In this document: one piece after another, positions 12,301 to 24,848 of the stretch
Position numbering within the stretch: the stretch's first letter is position 1
Layout of the letters: the number at the start of each line of letters is the position of its first letter
Origin: Amblyornis subalaris
Lineage: Eukaryota; Chordata; Aves; Passeriformes; Ptilonorhynchidae
NCBI GenBank assembly: GCA_018881555.1
Contig: JACAXG010000028.1
Span: 2,221,143 to 2,285,142, forward strand
DNA length: 64,000 nt
Direction of reading: 5' to 3'
Notes under the pieces: model-generated
What the model was told of the DNA's origin: nothing
What the model saw: only the letters and a program-made list of their open reading frames with translations
Databases searched by the model: none
Position numbers and translations under genes: made by a program

Positions 12301-15300
12301 CTTTGTAGCTTGTTTTCACCAGGTTTGTGAAATTCAGAATAACCTTCAAAGTGCCCATATGGGCCTTCAAGCAACAGGATAAATGCTGCAAGTCACATAA
12401 TGCTGACTACTCCCTTCTGCTTTGCCCAACAGCCAAAAAAACATTCCCTAGCCTTCAGCATCCTTGGGATCCTTTGCTTTAGAAGGTCTCATCTAACAGT
12501 AACCAAGAACAGCCTTGATGTCTGGATTGTCTACATGTAATAAGAAAAAAAATATTCACATGAAAACAGAAAACAAGTGTCTACCTATCTATTTTAGTAC
12601 TAAACAAAGACAATATCCATGACCTGCTGACACACAACCTGAGATACCCTATGGAAAAGGGGATCCAGACAGTCACTCTGCCTGACAAACCATACTTGAG
12701 GTTGAACAGCTTGGATTTTTTAATTAGCTGACATGAAGTTCCTTCACAGTGCAGTATTTCTTCAACTAAAATTAGAAATTTCTGTAAAGAAGTGTAAGGT
12801 TAGCTGGGGGAGTGGAAAAGCAGAGAGTCAGGAAAATAGGAATTTGTATCCCAGATACTGGAAGCTGCAAGTATAAATCAGCACATCCATCCCAAGGGTT
12901 CAGGATCCTGCCTAAGCCACCCATCTAAGTCTCCTCTGGTCCAAGCAAGCCCAGCACATCCACAGTGATTCACTCTGCTCTAACACCAGCACCTCAGACC
13001 TGTGCCTGAATCACCTCCTCTATCCTCAAGCCTTGTCTAACTATCCAAACAATCCAAAGTCCAGTGAATAATTTGCCCATTGTGATACTCAGTTAATTAA
13101 AAATGAAGAATCTTCCACCCTGTGGTTATCATACAGTTATAGTATTTTTGCAAGTAGTTAATTACAGGTAATTATTATTCCAAACATTAAGAGTTATGAC
13201 TTAGCAGGCATAATCCTATCAATAAAATCATGATTACTTTAAAATGCAATATTAAACTGAATGAAGTTCAAAGTAACAGTAAAATGATTTATTAATTTTC
13301 CAGTGAGCTCAGAAACCACAGAGACATTCCGAACTTCACCATGCAAGGTTTCTTTTTCACAAGCAGGCATTCATCAAAAGTATTTTCCTAGATTGTTTTC
13401 AGCCTGGATTAGCCTGAAACATCCAATCATCCTTCTCCCAGTGCAATGGGACTCCTCAAATACTGCCCTTAAATGCCCATAGGTACATGTGAAGAAGCTG
13501 AACAATACAGTTCTGGGATCCTCTCCTCCACAAATCACTGTGTGTGCANCTCCTCTGACTGGTCAGTTTTAACACAGGCTATTTGCTGGCATTGACAATT
13601 ACTGGATAAGCATTAAAAGGCTTCAACAAACACCTGCCAACACCCTAGAAGCAATACTGACAGAGTGGAAAAGAAATGGAAAAGAAACAAATGTAAAATT
13701 ACCTGGGCAAAACAAAAGAAATCACAAAAAGGACTGCTGGAGAACAAATATGATAAAAGTTGATGTGCTACATAAAATAACAAAAACACAGACTATCACA
13801 ATTCATTGGCACGAAAGTCTAAATAACTTTTCAACAAACTCTTGGTCTTGTCACCACAGCAGATACAGCATCTCTTAAACCATCATCCAGCTCTTACAGC
13901 ACCTGCTGACAGCAGTGTAATTCCAGAGTTTAGGAACAGTCAACTACAAAGCTTCATGGATTAAGAACAGTCATTCAACCACCAAGGACTTCACAATCAA
14001 AACCATCTCTAACAGCAAACCCAGTTTCACCATCTGTATTTAGGATCTGATCAACCTTGTTCTTAATTATGCCCACGGTAAGGAACTCCTTTGGATTAAT
14101 GGCATTACACTTCCAGCCATTTTTCCTCGTTTACGGCAGGAAGTTTGTAATGTAAATGCACGTAAATATAACATGATTTAAAACCCTCTTTATCATAAGC
14201 ACTGCACTGATTTACTCCATCCTTTTGCATGTTTTTTCTTTTACTCTCCTTAGATTTATGATGATTATAGCAATGATGTAAAAACTACACAACTGACAGA
14301 GTAGAGTTGGGAGGGGTTTGAAGGCTGCATCTTCTAATTATTGGATATCTGTCCTTCACTTGATCTTAAGAACAAAATCCCGACAGAGATTTCCTGCTCT
14401 AAGGCAAGAGAGCAAATCTTACCCACCTCTTTGCAGATGCAGGAGATTTGGCCACAATTACAGCATTCCTGTAGTCTGGTATCTGTAGTAAATAACAGAT
14501 AGCAATGTCTACTTCATATCTTTAGACAAATTTAAACTCAGTAAGAATCAGAGAACTTTATTTTGCCGGAAGAATTTTAAGCATTGAACATTTTACCTAA
14601 GAAAGCAACCTTAAGAATCCATGGTACATGATGAGAGTTGACAGCTCAGTAAAAACAGGTGTTTAGAAAATTCAGGTATTAACTTAAAACTGTACCTTTC
14701 ATAAACCTCATTTTATAGCTTTAGAACATCAGGGTTACACCTGCAAGTGTTAAAAGAAACAGGAAACCATTAAAATTAAAGTTTCCTGTTGAACTTAAAT
14801 TGTCTTTAATCACTGGAAAACAGCATTTTACCCATTTCCTATTGCTTAACAGAGTACACTGAGAAAAGTCACACCTCTCCATCACATCACATTGACTCTT
14901 TCTATGGACAGTCTCATAGTGCTGCAAAATCTTCCACGCTGGTCAGCACAAGGAGCTGCTGCTGCAAACACTGACAGCACCAGAGAGGTAAGGCCAGGAA
15001 GTCTGGGTTTCCTTCTGAGGTCTGACAAATACTTCAGTCAGGCTTCACAAGCACAGTCTGCTCCTGAGTTTGCTGCCCCTGCCTCATTCTCATACTGCTT
15101 TTTCACTCCAGACTCCTGTTCCCCGTTTAACCAGCATTTTAGTCCCCATCTCTCAAAAGTTNCTTATCCTCATCTCCATTTTCCCTGCAAACAGTGTCTC
15201 CACATCAGACTCATCTTGCTTGTCTGTAACTTTCAAGCATTCACACTTCCAGTCCTCCTTTCCAACAGCAACTACACTCCCTCTAATGTCTCATCTTAGC

Positions 15301-18300
15301 CCATTCCTCGTAAACTGAGCATTTTCCTTCACTGTGCTGCCCTGGGATGATCCATCTCTATGNAGAGCAGCTTAAAGAGAACCTGTCTGTCCTTCTATCC
15401 ACTGCCATAACCATAGACCTCAGCCAAGTAAAGTCCTACAGAGCAGGTCCAGTCCTCAGAATCCCAGTGTTTAGGGATGGAAGACTCTTCACTAGATATC
15501 TGCAAATTGATCTGTTACAGATGTAATTTTCCAAATTTGTGGGGATGACACCCTGTCATGCAGCTTGCTGTCAAATGTCAAACACTGATTCCAGAGCATA
15601 GAAATACTTGGGTTTTCTGCAAACACAGGCAAGNTAAGTTTTCCACAGTCTTACTCTCAAACATACAAACTGCACCGGCTGATTATTTCCAAAAGCTCCA
15701 CCTGAAATGGGCATGGGAAAGAAAAAAATAAGTTCTGAATTTTGGCAAGGGCTTAACCAAATGAAAACAAGAAACTTCCTGAGGACGTCAGGCAACATTA
15801 ATAATCTACAATGTTAGTTACTCCACCTATAAACTGGGAATTCAGCATGTTCTGTCCTTTATAAACACTCAAGTTATACAAGAGGCTACAAAGATTAACA
15901 TGACGGAAGGTATGGACAAGGCAGGGCCTGTCACTTAACATAATAAAGGCTTTGATCTTGTTCAGACATCATTGCCTCATTTTTTCCCTGCCAAATTACC
16001 AAATTTGTTCTCAGCTCTTCAAAAATGAAGTCAGAAAGCCAGAAATGTCATTCAAAAGACACTGAGATATCAACAACTCCAGGTAACAAAGGGCTACGTC
16101 ACTCTGGGATTAACATGTGCGCAAAGGAAAGAGGAGCCACCAAGTATCCAACATTTGCCAAGCATACAGAGAAAACCACCACATTATTTTCATATCACAG
16201 GAATTTCACTGATTGGANCATCTTCATCCCAGAACACCAAGTAATTCTCTTCACACCTATGCACAAATTTCCGACAGGGAACAACTACAAGCCCTCATCC
16301 TCCTAACTTTTAGTGAAATGTTTTTTAAGTGACCTTCATTCTTATCAAGCTGGACTCCACTTCATGCTCCTCAGTATAGCCCATCATGACTCCCACTGCT
16401 TTGAAAGCTCTGGCATTCCCAGTGCAGGATATCCAGCAAGTTGTGGCCACCAGGAATGCGAAATGAATACTAAATTCCTCCTGAGCAGCACCAGATCAAA
16501 GTTTTAAGAAAAGATACTATAAACGACCCGGCTGATGAAGGTACTTGCCAATACAGATCCCATATGATCAGATCCATTCAGCCAACTCCAGTTTTAGAAA
16601 GCCCCCTCATGGATGAGCTGAGGCATGAAGAACTGAAAGTATCTTTTAAGACTTCTCTACACATACTTCAGATCTCCACAAATGGTCATTTGTTAGACTG
16701 CACAGCAGTGCCAGACTCAAAGCTGCAACAATTCCGTGCAAACCATTAAAAGCTCATGAATCAAAATGTGCTTCAAGACCAAACCAGGACCATGATCTTG
16801 TTGTCGACTATAAACCACCCANTCAAGCAACATAAAAAGGCACGACTTGTCTCGTGTCTGCATATTTGGTTTCCCACTTTTGTTCTTTTTTTAACTGAGG
16901 AAGTGCTTCCAATATGCAATACTTCTCTCCTGGAACACAAGATGAATGACCGTGGCAAAGCCAGAGCCTGGAGTTTTGTTCTGCCATCCTCTTTGACTCC
17001 ATTACCAAATGAAATGATAACAAGAGATTCAATAACTGATTCTCAAAACAGATTTTAACACGGACGTAACAAAATCATGTTGGTTTGGGTTTGGGTTTTT
17101 TTAAGGGGGTGGGGTGGGGTGTGTTTTGTTTTTTAAATTGAGGCATTCCTATCTCTATAANAAGAAATACCTTGGATTCAAAAGCCAGAGTGAGCTAAAC
17201 CTTTTCTCTCACCAGGAAGAAAGCACTTGCTTTATTCCAAATTACCATTAGTCAGAGGCTTAACATGCATCTTATACCTACAATTATCATTTGTACATTT
17301 TGTATAGGTGAATCTTCCAGTAGCACTTTTTAAAAGCCTTATAAAAATATCATGGAGAAATGGAGGCACAGAATATCCCAAGTTAAGCTCCTCAAGTCAA
17401 GACACGCAGTCTGAACAAACAGCAGGTGAGAGATTTCCACCCCTAGTCTTACTTTCAGAGCACAATCAATAGGCTTTCTCATAGTTTACATCTTCCACAG
17501 TGTTTCTTATTATGNGATTTAAATTTATACCCACACAAACAGCCCATCCTATAAATGTCAAGGAAACTGGAAATAGGAAAGGAAGAGGACATCAAGAGCA
17601 AGAAAATGCTATTTTCTTTCAATATCGTTTAGGGGAATATATCTAAGACAACAGAACAGCATCACTGCACAGGTAAGAAAATGCCAGCTCCTCATGAAAG
17701 CAGATGTTAAACGTGGGGAAGAGAAGAATCAACAGCCNCAACATCACTCCCTCCCCAACATGACCCTTCCCCCCCTAAAATTCAGTTTGAAGAGAATCTT
17801 TTCAGAGGAATTTGTTTCAGATGCCCTGAGACATGATAGAAAAAGAATTTAAAAAAGCAACTGTAAGAGCAGGCTTTCCTCACCTCTTCTTGGATGTACT
17901 GGAGTAAAAATGGAGATGCTCTCAAGTTATCAACTGGAATATTGAAGAAGCCCTGAATTTCCTTCTGATGTAGATCCATGGTAATAAGATGAGTTAGTCC
18001 TTAAAAAAACCAACAAGAAGATATAGAGAGAAGCACATCAAGAAAAGTAAGAGAGAACAGACACTTTATTTTTCTAAGTTTCTCTGAAGTTAGTCCAGAA
18101 AACCTCTAAGCTGCATGAGAACACTATAGTAAGTGAAAGTACATAAATTAATTATGTCCCTCTTAAGCACACTGGCATTAACGTGTTTTGAGACTCTTAC
18201 AGTGTCTTTTTTTTAAAAGAACCTCAGAACACNGCACATAACTGACTCTGCAGTGCCACACTGAGGCAGGTAAGATCCTTCTCCACTGGATGTGGGACAA

Positions 18301-21300
18301 AATGGAAGCACTAATTTGTCCTNTGTCACATAGCAAGACCCCGGCACNCTCGTTAAGAGTTCTGAACTCCTGAAAAATGGGCCCAACTCCTAATCAAAAA
18401 ACACTTCTCTCAAAATAACAACCCAGATCACACAGTTTGTTTTAACTGCCTGTTTCTTCCCAGGGATGGGAGTGAAAGGAAAGGAGTAGAAAATGTGTTG
18501 AAGGCTGTGAAAATGAATAATCTCATTCTCCCACANGGTCTCAAATGTAAAGGAGAGATACAAAGCGCATTCATCCAACAGGTAAAAAACAGGACAGAAA
18601 TGACAAGGCACTACTGTTCCAGAGTGTCAGAAAGGCAAAGAATGGTATTATGAGAGGTGGATACCACAGCCCAAAGCAGCTGAGCCCAGCAGACTCATTT
18701 TGCCAGCTCAGTACGACTCAATGTAAAATGGTTGTTTCCAATTTGGGTTTTTTATGAACTCATCATTTGGAAACATTTCCGATCACATTCTCCTTTTTAT
18801 GTGCATTTTAAACACAAGAAAACTTGGCAGTCGTTTTTAAACAGAGTCCCAATTTGCATACAGATCTCTTTCAACCTGGAAGCTGACAGCAGGAGCNCCC
18901 CTTGCCCTGATTATTTAAGGACAGCCACGTTCTTACCAGCTTTGCACATCATTGAGGCCAACAATTTAGAGACAATGGAGCCTCTTTTCCTCATCTTGCA
19001 CTGTTTGCTATACGGGAAGTAAGGAATCACTCCAATAATGCTTTTGGCACAGGAGGTTTTACANGCATACACCATGATCAGGAGCTCCATGATTGTAGTA
19101 TTCACATCCCTGCAACGAGAAACATCTGCGTCTGTATCTGGTGCATAAAAATCCTGTATTCAGCACAGTATTTACACCCACTCCAGGGATTCCGTGCCAG
19201 GGTACTTCGAAGTATGGTGACCGAATGAATGTCATTAAGAATTCAGCTGTGCACATCAGAATGGCGAGTGCCCTGGATCCAGTACTTTACTTCTTCACCA
19301 GAATTACTTTTTTTTTTTTTCACTTGGTTATTTTGAACAATTCAGTAGTTTTTGTTATACCATGTTGCTGTAACATAGTAGTCCATAATTCATCCCCAAT
19401 ATCACTTTTTCCCATATAGATATGCTTTTTTAAAAAAAGTCATACTTTACAAGATATTCCTCTATTGTTCAAGCCAAGAACAGGCTAAATACTTAATAAT
19501 TAGCACCTATTCTCTGCCCTAAATGAAGAGATGGAGAGGGCACTTCTTTAGAGAAAGAACTGGTCATCAACTAACATCTATTTCTGTTGCCATTAAAAAA
19601 AGTCTTAGCATTTGCAAAGTTCTTTTCTGAATCACAGGACACACTGCCCAGGAAACACTCCTACATCTAGAACTTTGTGATAGCGCTAGAGGTGGGGAGC
19701 TGAAAAGAAGAANTTAAAGAGCATGACACAAACTAAAGAATACACTTAGGGAAAGAATACAGAGGCCAAGAGGAAGGTTTCATTAGTATAATCACTGAAA
19801 ATTAAAATAATAGAAGTTAGCTTATGCCAAAGTTGTCTTTGTGCACATNTAAAAAAAAAACCNACCAAAACAAATAACAAAAAAAANCACAGAAAGAAAA
19901 GNCTCTATCTAGTTAATCTAAGCTTATTNCTCTGTACTACATTCATAAAAGGTGATTAAAAATGAAAACCAAAAGTATTCCTATGGACAGCCCATGTCAA
20001 ATGCCAGCACAGGGTCTTTAAAGAGTTACTCACTTTGAAACTGTCTGGATGATAAATACATCCTTTCCTCTCACAGACTCCTGAATCTGCACTCGTGTTT
20101 CTGCCAAGAACAGAAATATGTAGTATTTGCAACAGCAAAACTCTTTAGAGTCTAACAAGNGGAGCCAATACATGCACAGCAGTGTTAGGTACGTTTCCAG
20201 GTTTGCTAATTAAATGCTCACCTCTGTTTGGTTCTTGATAAACNTGAACCTTCCCCATCTCAACTCCCAAGCGCCTGCAGGAGAACAAAAAAGANAGAAG
20301 TCAGTAAGGGGAAAGGAAGGGCAAAACAAATGTAAATCCCATATAGTGCAATAGTTACTGAAAAAGTTGTATTCTACAGGAGAAAACCAAGGAAAGAAAA
20401 TCCCAAACCATAAACCCAGTAATTATAGTGGACCTCTCTTTAAATAGCACCTACGATTCCCNAAAGCTGCACTGCAAACTATGTTAAACTCATTTTCAAG
20501 TTAAGCTTAGAACAAGCAGCAGAAAAAATTGCTTAAATACTAAATCATGCAACAATTTCTAATTTTTCATATATTTCTTGCCCTNCATATATGTGTGTAT
20601 ACATGAAGCAACATATATATACACAATACTTAAAAATACCACTTTTAAATCATTCTTCTCTATAGAAAAAACTCAATGTAAAGTGAAGAGGAAATACTAG
20701 CAAGCACTAGTCTATGGATAATGGAAGATTAACACCTGCTNTATTTACTCCTTTTTGTAGTGATGGGGTCTGTGCTAATATTGATAAGGAAATCAGAGTA
20801 TGCTCTGCACTCAGGCCCAAATTCTTTCCACATGTAACGTGAGTTCCTTTGCACTCCCCTTTCTCCTCCTATCACACCTAACTTTGGGTAAATAAGCCTC
20901 TGGAAGAAATCCATCATGTGCAATATTCCCAGTAATGTTATGCATCCTGATTAGCATGGTAAAAATTTACTGAANTCATAAAACTTCTGCTGAAGCTATT
21001 CATGGATTTAAGCTAAAGAAATGTTCCCATCCAAAACATACGTGAGCAGGAGGGATGTAGTTTTCCTGCCCAAGAAAATCCCACTACAAGGAGTAAGAAA
21101 ACTCCTGCCATGATGATTTAACACTATCCAAACATCAATTATCCCACATGTTTCCTATAAAATGCTGCAGCCAATCACAACCTGCCACGGAACAATTCAA
21201 ACATAAGTGACTCTCTGTTAGTCAGCTGTTGAAATACATTCTGCAATACAGCACACTCCATATTCTTGCAAACCATGGCAGTTTTCCCATGTAATTTTCC

Positions 21301-21503
21301 TTAAATAGGGAAATCAAGTGTCCAGTAAAACAAGCCCCATCACAATAACCCCAAGATCCCAAGCTGCCTGNAGACTCTACTTACTCAGCAATCCTCTTCG
21401 AAAGTTCCATGCACGAGGAATTGGAATTAGCTGAGAACAGCACCAGCCCACCCTTGGTGATATTCATGATGGTCCCAATTTCAGTTGATGGCACACAAAA
21501 CAT
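9397..21503 (-). CDS. PRPSAP2: Phosphoribosyl pyrophosphate synthetase-associated protein 2
   Basis: Non-catalytic member of the PRPP synthetase complex in the cytosol. It binds PRPS1/PRPS2 and is thought to restrain PRPP production for nucleotide synthesis. Ten coding exons on the minus strand: 21385-21503 (ATG 21501-21503), 20222-20274, 20034-20100, 18937-19109, 17884-17999, 14427-14482, 11994-12142, 11207-11277, 10072-10218 and 9397-9555 (stop TAA). They sum to 1110 nt, 369 aa, the family's usual length. Landmarks in order are [38 protein letters not shown], the signature [40 protein letters not shown], then the PRPP-site-like [20 protein letters not shown] near residues 266-285, and the C-terminus [13 protein letters not shown]. 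The extra segment with VDGRHSPP distinguishes the associated proteins from catalytic [20 protein letters not shown] text and the N-terminus [11 protein letters not shown] favour PRPSAP2 over PRPSAP1. All introns I checked are GT-AG. Confidence 0.95.
10395..10870 (-). repeat. CR1 LINE fragment in a PRPSAP2 intron
   Basis: It begins atggaatcacagaatggcct and continues through tgccatgggcagggacacct, the aagatttctttcttatatcc segment, and ttctctcagcctttcctcat toward the interior of CR1. It is one of the longer copies in the window. Its left end is clear; the right boundary near 10870 is approximate. It lies in the intron between coding exons 8 and 9. Confidence 0.9.
11873..11894 (+). repeat. Poly-A tract
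   Basis: Uninterrupted run of about 22 A inside a PRPSAP2 intron, which is a T run on the gene strand. No retroposed gene is recognisable beside it. Confidence 0.9.
12143..14426. other. PRPSAP2 intron without other features
   Basis: A 2.3 kb intron between coding exons 6 and 7. It is AT-rich with no recognisable repeat, exon or RNA gene. The same holds for most of the larger PRPSAP2 introns at 14483-17883, 17998-18936, 19110-20033 and 20275-21384. Confidence 0.6.
17087..17119 (+). other. G-rich run with quadruplex potential
   Basis: Five G tracts separated by short T or TA-rich loops (ggg, ggg, ggggg, gggg, gggg) lie within about 33 bases, fitting the simple G3+N1-7 quadruplex pattern apart from one 9-nt loop. 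It sits in a PRPSAP2 intron, on the strand opposite to the gene's sense strand. Confidence 0.6.
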
Positions 21504-21527
21504 CAACCCTAAGTTGTTTTNTCGCTC
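21504..21527 (-). other. PRPSAP2: PRPSAP2 5' UTR part of the first coding exon
   Basis: A splice acceptor (ttttag on the gene strand) ends at 21528, leaving 24 untranslated bases before the ATG. This implies that an upstream non-coding exon lies at the CpG island near 24.24-24.35 kb. Confidence 0.5.
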
Positions 21528-21529
21528 CT

Positions 21530-24235
21530 AAAAGACTGCAAGAGATCAAAGGTCATTTAAAGCCACATTAAAAACAAAAAGAAACACATTTTCTCTGTTT
21601 AGAAAGTGTAGCTTCTCAAAAGGCTGGATATTCCAGCATCCTTAATACTTGTTATCTCCACTTTAACAGCTTCCCTATATCTCTCCAAAGATCCCCCAAG
21701 ACAACCTTCTAGCGTCAACAGNTTTTTTTTTCCTTTTTTAACTGTTTTCCTCACGCTATCATCCAGTAACACAGATACTTTTTCCATCAGCTTGTCCAGT
21801 TCATTTTCCAGAACTGAAAAACATTTATTGACTTTTTCAAGATCACAAAGACAGTCAGGGGTAGAATTGAGCTAAACAGAGCTCCTGAGTCCTGGCTAGA
21901 AGAGTCTATTTCCATAGCTGCGTCTCTTTTCATCACTTTGCAGTAACTTATAAACTTACAAATAAGGGTGAAATCTAAAGAAGAGTTCAATAAAGCTGGC
22001 AGCTGTAAATAATGACCTCTTGAACAGCAAATCCACTTGCTGAAGCAGCTGTTGTCATTCTTTGAAACCAATATTTCTCCTGTGAAAACAGGAGAAAAAT
22101 ATCAAGAGGAAGTCGGTACAGTTTATTNTGTTTCAAATAAAGGCACAAACCACTAATCTCACTGAGGATTTGATGGGATTCCATCTGTTTATTATTCGCT
22201 GTAAATCACATTTTCATGATTACTTCTACTGTAAAATTCTAGTCAAATAAAAGAAAAAAAAATCACATTGACCAGCAGCCCTGGATACATCAAAGTACCA
22301 TTCAACTCAGAAAATCCTGGGCTATTGCACTTCACTTCTGCTGTATAAATAATCCAATCCATCATTATCCATTTCAGTATTATGTAAGGACTGTAAATAT
22401 TAAATATGAGTGGCNTAATTTAAACCAAAGTAAACAGANGTTACAGCTAAATNAGTAANTTTTTTCCCGGTAAACATCTCCCTGCTGAGAAAGAGAACTA
22501 GCTAATAGTCATATGTAATTCTTTAGAAAAAGCTGATGGTGTATCAACTATTAAGTACTCCAAAACAGCAACTAANAGAGAAACAACAGTTTTGTATTTA
22601 CAGGAACAGCTGGCTAAGTCTGTACTGAAACTCCTTCACACCACCTTTACAACTAGACAGTCTTGCTCGGTTTAATTTTGTCAGAGGAACCTGATTCACC
22701 CTCGTGCAGAGCCAAAGTCAAGTCAGGAACTTCGTAACAACAAATCTGTCGATGCCAAGGCTGAGCTCTGCTCAACTGCTGTGAATGAAAACCTGCCTGT
22801 CATCAGAACCTCTGAACTGTGCAGAGACTGAACACAAACAGCGACAATTTCAGCTCCAGAATGTCTGAATGTTTCACTCCAGTAGAATCAGGGGGGCCTC
22901 CCAAGGCCCTATCCCTCCCAAACTAAGCACCCAAAAACCCCCAATTTCTTAGCTAGTGTTTCTCTCTTGTGCTGCTCACTCACTCTCTGCAACTCCCAGC
23001 TGTCAACTAATGGCCATCACCCATCAAATATTCATGATGGTGTTCAAGATCCAACTCTGCTCCACCGGAGCAAGCATAGACTAGAAATGCTTTTAGGTCT
23101 TACACCACCACCTGAGAGCACCCTGCTTGTGTGGCTCGCTGGGAACAGTGTGGAGACAACCCTCCATGTTGCTAAAAGCATTCACTCAGTGTTTAGAAGG
23201 CTTATTTTTTATCCAATTGTGTGTATTCTTCATTCNGTGCACGAAGGAAATGAAGAGCCTTAAGAGATCTGAAAAGATGAGTTATTGGCTCCCAACTATT
23301 GCTGAGGGTGCATTTTACACCACAGTAAGATGATGTATTTACAANCAACACTGAACATTACTCTTCACTAACTATATAGGTCAATGACTTTCTTGTGGAT
23401 GTACTTCAGGAGCTACAAGTGGGCTACAATNTGTGTGGGAAGGGAAGTTGCATTTCAAGAGTAGTAAGAAATATCAACCTTCAAACAGGTGTTGGGATGA
23501 CAGCAAACTCGCAGAACTTTATTAGATGTGCAAAGACACGACTCCACACAGGTACATGGGACCACAACCCTCTGGTTTGAGGTGGGCAAACCTTCCAANG
23601 TCTGGGAGAACACAAGCACCACAGAGCACGCTGCAGCACGAACTCCTGCCTTTCCTTTNGCGCCGCGCAACAATTACACAGACACATCATGATGAGCACA
23701 ACAATCACTGGGTACACATGGCTTTATGCCTCCATGAACTGAGCATGTCCACACAGAAAGCAACNGAGGCAGGAATAACTGTATGGGATAACCATGGTGC
23801 TAAGGAACGGATCCCTATGTGATGGAGGNAATCTGCACCCTCTCACACATCTCCCCACAGAGAATTTTCCCGGCCCTCCACAGTCACCTATTCCCCTGAG
23901 CTAACACACCCTTCCAGCCCACGCCTCCCTACCAGTCCTTCAGATGCTCCAGGTGGGTTACCCAGGCCCTGTGGATTCCACCCCTTGTCCCCGGGGCCGG
24001 CGCGGGCACGCCGCAGCCCCACGCCGCTGCCCCTCTCACCTGTGGGGCTTGCGGAGAGCCCGAGCAACCCCGAAAAGGGGCCACCCAAGAGAGGCTCTCC
24101 ATCCCCCGAGAGGAGGGCGACGTAGCCCATTCCTCAGGCGGCGGAACCCCGTGTGGGGAAGGGGGATGTCCTGCCCTCACACAGCCGGCTGAAGTGGGCT
24201 GAGCGGGCGGGAGTGCCCCTCGCTGAAGGCCTTAC
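21530..24235. other. PRPSAP2 first intron
   Basis: About 2.7 kb between the proposed non-coding first exon and the first coding exon. I see no exon, RNA gene or clear interspersed repeat in it. Base composition becomes GC-rich after 23.9 kb as it enters the promoter island. Confidence 0.5.
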
Positions 24236-24500
24236 CTGCCGGCTCCGGCCCCCCGGCCCCGGGAGAAGGCGGCCCGGCCGGAGGGGAAGGAGGGGGAGAG
24301 GCAGAGGCGGCGGCGGAGCTCAGCCCCTCCGGTGCTCCGCGGGCAAGATGGCGGCGGGGCGTGAGAGAGGCAGCGCGGGCGGGCGGGGCGGGCCCGAGGC
24401 GACGCCCCCCTCCCCTCCACAGGGGCCCGCGCCGCGCCGAGGGGAGCGGGCGCCATCTTCCTCCTCACGCCNGCCGGGCTCGGGGCGGACCGGGACGGGG
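23960..24500. promoter_or_regulatory. CpG-island promoter of PRPSAP2 with YY1-like sites
   Basis: Dense CpG stretch at the 5' end of PRPSAP2. On the minus strand a non-coding first exon fits, ending at a donor ggcag|gtaagg with its last exon base at 24236. Its start is perhaps near 24345. Two YY1-type motifs are visible: caagatggcggc on the plus strand at about 24342-24353, and aagatggcgc in complement near 24450-24460. There is no TATA box. The transcription start is inferred from position only. Confidence 0.7.
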
Positions 24501-24505
24501 TCTTA

Positions 24506-24848
24506 GCATCACAGAATTTAGNAATCATCGGGGTTGGAAGAGACTTTTAAGATCATCCAGTCATCCAGTCCGACCGTCAACCCAGCACTATCACTGTAAC
24601 CCCTAAANCACATCACCCAGGGCTGGATCTAGAGACTTCTTAAAACACCTCCAGGAATCGTGACTCCACCCACTCCCTGGGTACCTATTCCAATGCCTGA
24701 CCACATGCATAGTGAATTTTTCTAATATTTTTTCTAATATTAGATCTGAATCTCCCGTTTTACAGCCGTTTCTGAGACCAGCCGCCTCCTCACTACGACC
24801 TCGTTCCAGGGAGTTGCAGAGAGCGATGACCTGACCTCCCTCAGGGTT
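24506..24848 (-). repeat. CR1 LINE fragment at the edge of the PRPSAP2 promoter
   Basis: The CR1 3' end in complement (catcacagaatttag, tcggggttggaagagacttt) runs through ctggatctagagacttctta and caatgcctgaccacatgcat. It abuts the CpG island directly. The block catccagt is duplicated near 24556-24571. Confidence 0.85.
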
